From assembly GCA_030604585.1 (NCBI GenBank), contig JAUVVP010000138.1, forward strand, positions 1 through 6,116: DNA of 6,116 nucleotides. The letters run 5' to 3'. A model generated the notes under the pieces. It was not told the origin of the DNA and made no database searches. It was given only the letters and a program-made list of their open reading frames with translations. This document shows, piece by piece, positions 6,005 through 6,116 of the stretch; within the stretch, counting starts at the first letter, position 1; each line of letters starts with the position of its first letter. The stretch is from Planctomycetota bacterium (GTDB taxonomy: Bacteria; Planctomycetota; Brocadiia; SM23-32). The position numbers and the translations under genes were made by a program.

Positions 6005-6116
6005 GTGACCGCCGCCGAGGTTTACCCGCCTCGGGCGGGAATCTCGGGCGCGGGGAAAAGCTTACGACGGACGGTTCTATGGCTCCTCGGAGCCTGCGGG
6101 CTGATCGAGATTCCTC
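6005..6116 (+). CDS. Possible start of the next gene, cut by window end
   Basis: A frame opening with GTG at 6005 stays open to the window edge, 15 nt after the binding-protein stop, with GGAG at 5997-6000 (only 4 nt spacing). It reads a short polar leader, then KSLRRTVLWLLGACGLIEIP, a basic patch followed by the beginning of a hydrophobic segment. That is how an inner-membrane permease often starts, and a permease is the gene expected after a family 5 binding protein, but 37 residues cannot establish this. A competing frame from ATG at 5995, with GAGGAAG 9 nt upstream, also stays open, but encodes a polar, Arg/Gly/Ser-rich peptide that looks unlike a protein start. Confidence 0.35.
   Translation, partial: MTAAEVYPPRAGISGAGKSLRRTVLWLLGACGLIEIP

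Noticed and set aside
1..6116. CRISPR array, tRNA, defence or phage module, or other undescribed multi-gene system
   Set aside because: No regularly spaced repeats, tRNA-like fold or phage or defence protein motif was found on either strand. The recognisable genes are a standard transhydrogenase operon and an ABC receptor.

Overview
The window is a high-GC bacterial segment with dense coding, strong G/C preference at third codon positions and long antisense shadow frames. It carries ordinary metabolic genes, with no phage, CRISPR, toxin or transposase gene. The unidentified first protein and the small palindromic element beside it remind me of Planctomycetota-type environmental genomes, but no gene here proves the phylum.

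Layout, left to right. (1) Positions 3-842 (+) hold the 3' part of an unrecognised protein gene that begins before the window. (2) Positions 841-930 hold a 90-bp palindromic element with perfect 19-bp terminal inverted repeats. It fills exactly the gap between two convergent genes, supplies two bases of the first gene's stop codon, and looks able to end transcription from both sides. (3) Positions 931-3842 (-) hold a complete operon pntAA-pntAB-pntB for a three-subunit proton-translocating NAD(P) transhydrogenase. (4) A divergent intergenic region of about 356 bp carries a good sigma70-type promoter for the rightward gene and a weaker candidate for the pnt operon. (5) Positions 4199-5989 (+) hold a secreted family 5 solute-binding protein of an ABC importer, with features recalling the oligosaccharide-binding branch. 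(6) Positions 5990-6116 probably contain the start of the next gene in that transcription unit, cut by the window end.

The three Pnt proteins form one inner-membrane machine. PntAA binds NAD(H) in the cytoplasm. PntAB and the N-terminal half of PntB form the proton channel. The C-terminal half of PntB binds NADP(H). Together they use the proton-motive force to reduce NADP+ with NADH. The binding protein would capture a sugar or peptide outside the cytoplasmic membrane for a permease that should lie downstream.

The points most worth a second look are the start of pntAA, where the family's normal initiation site reads ACG behind a well-placed ribosome binding site with no ATG or GTG available upstream, and the palindromic element that exactly bridges the two convergent stop codons. 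I found no convincing undescribed multi-gene system.
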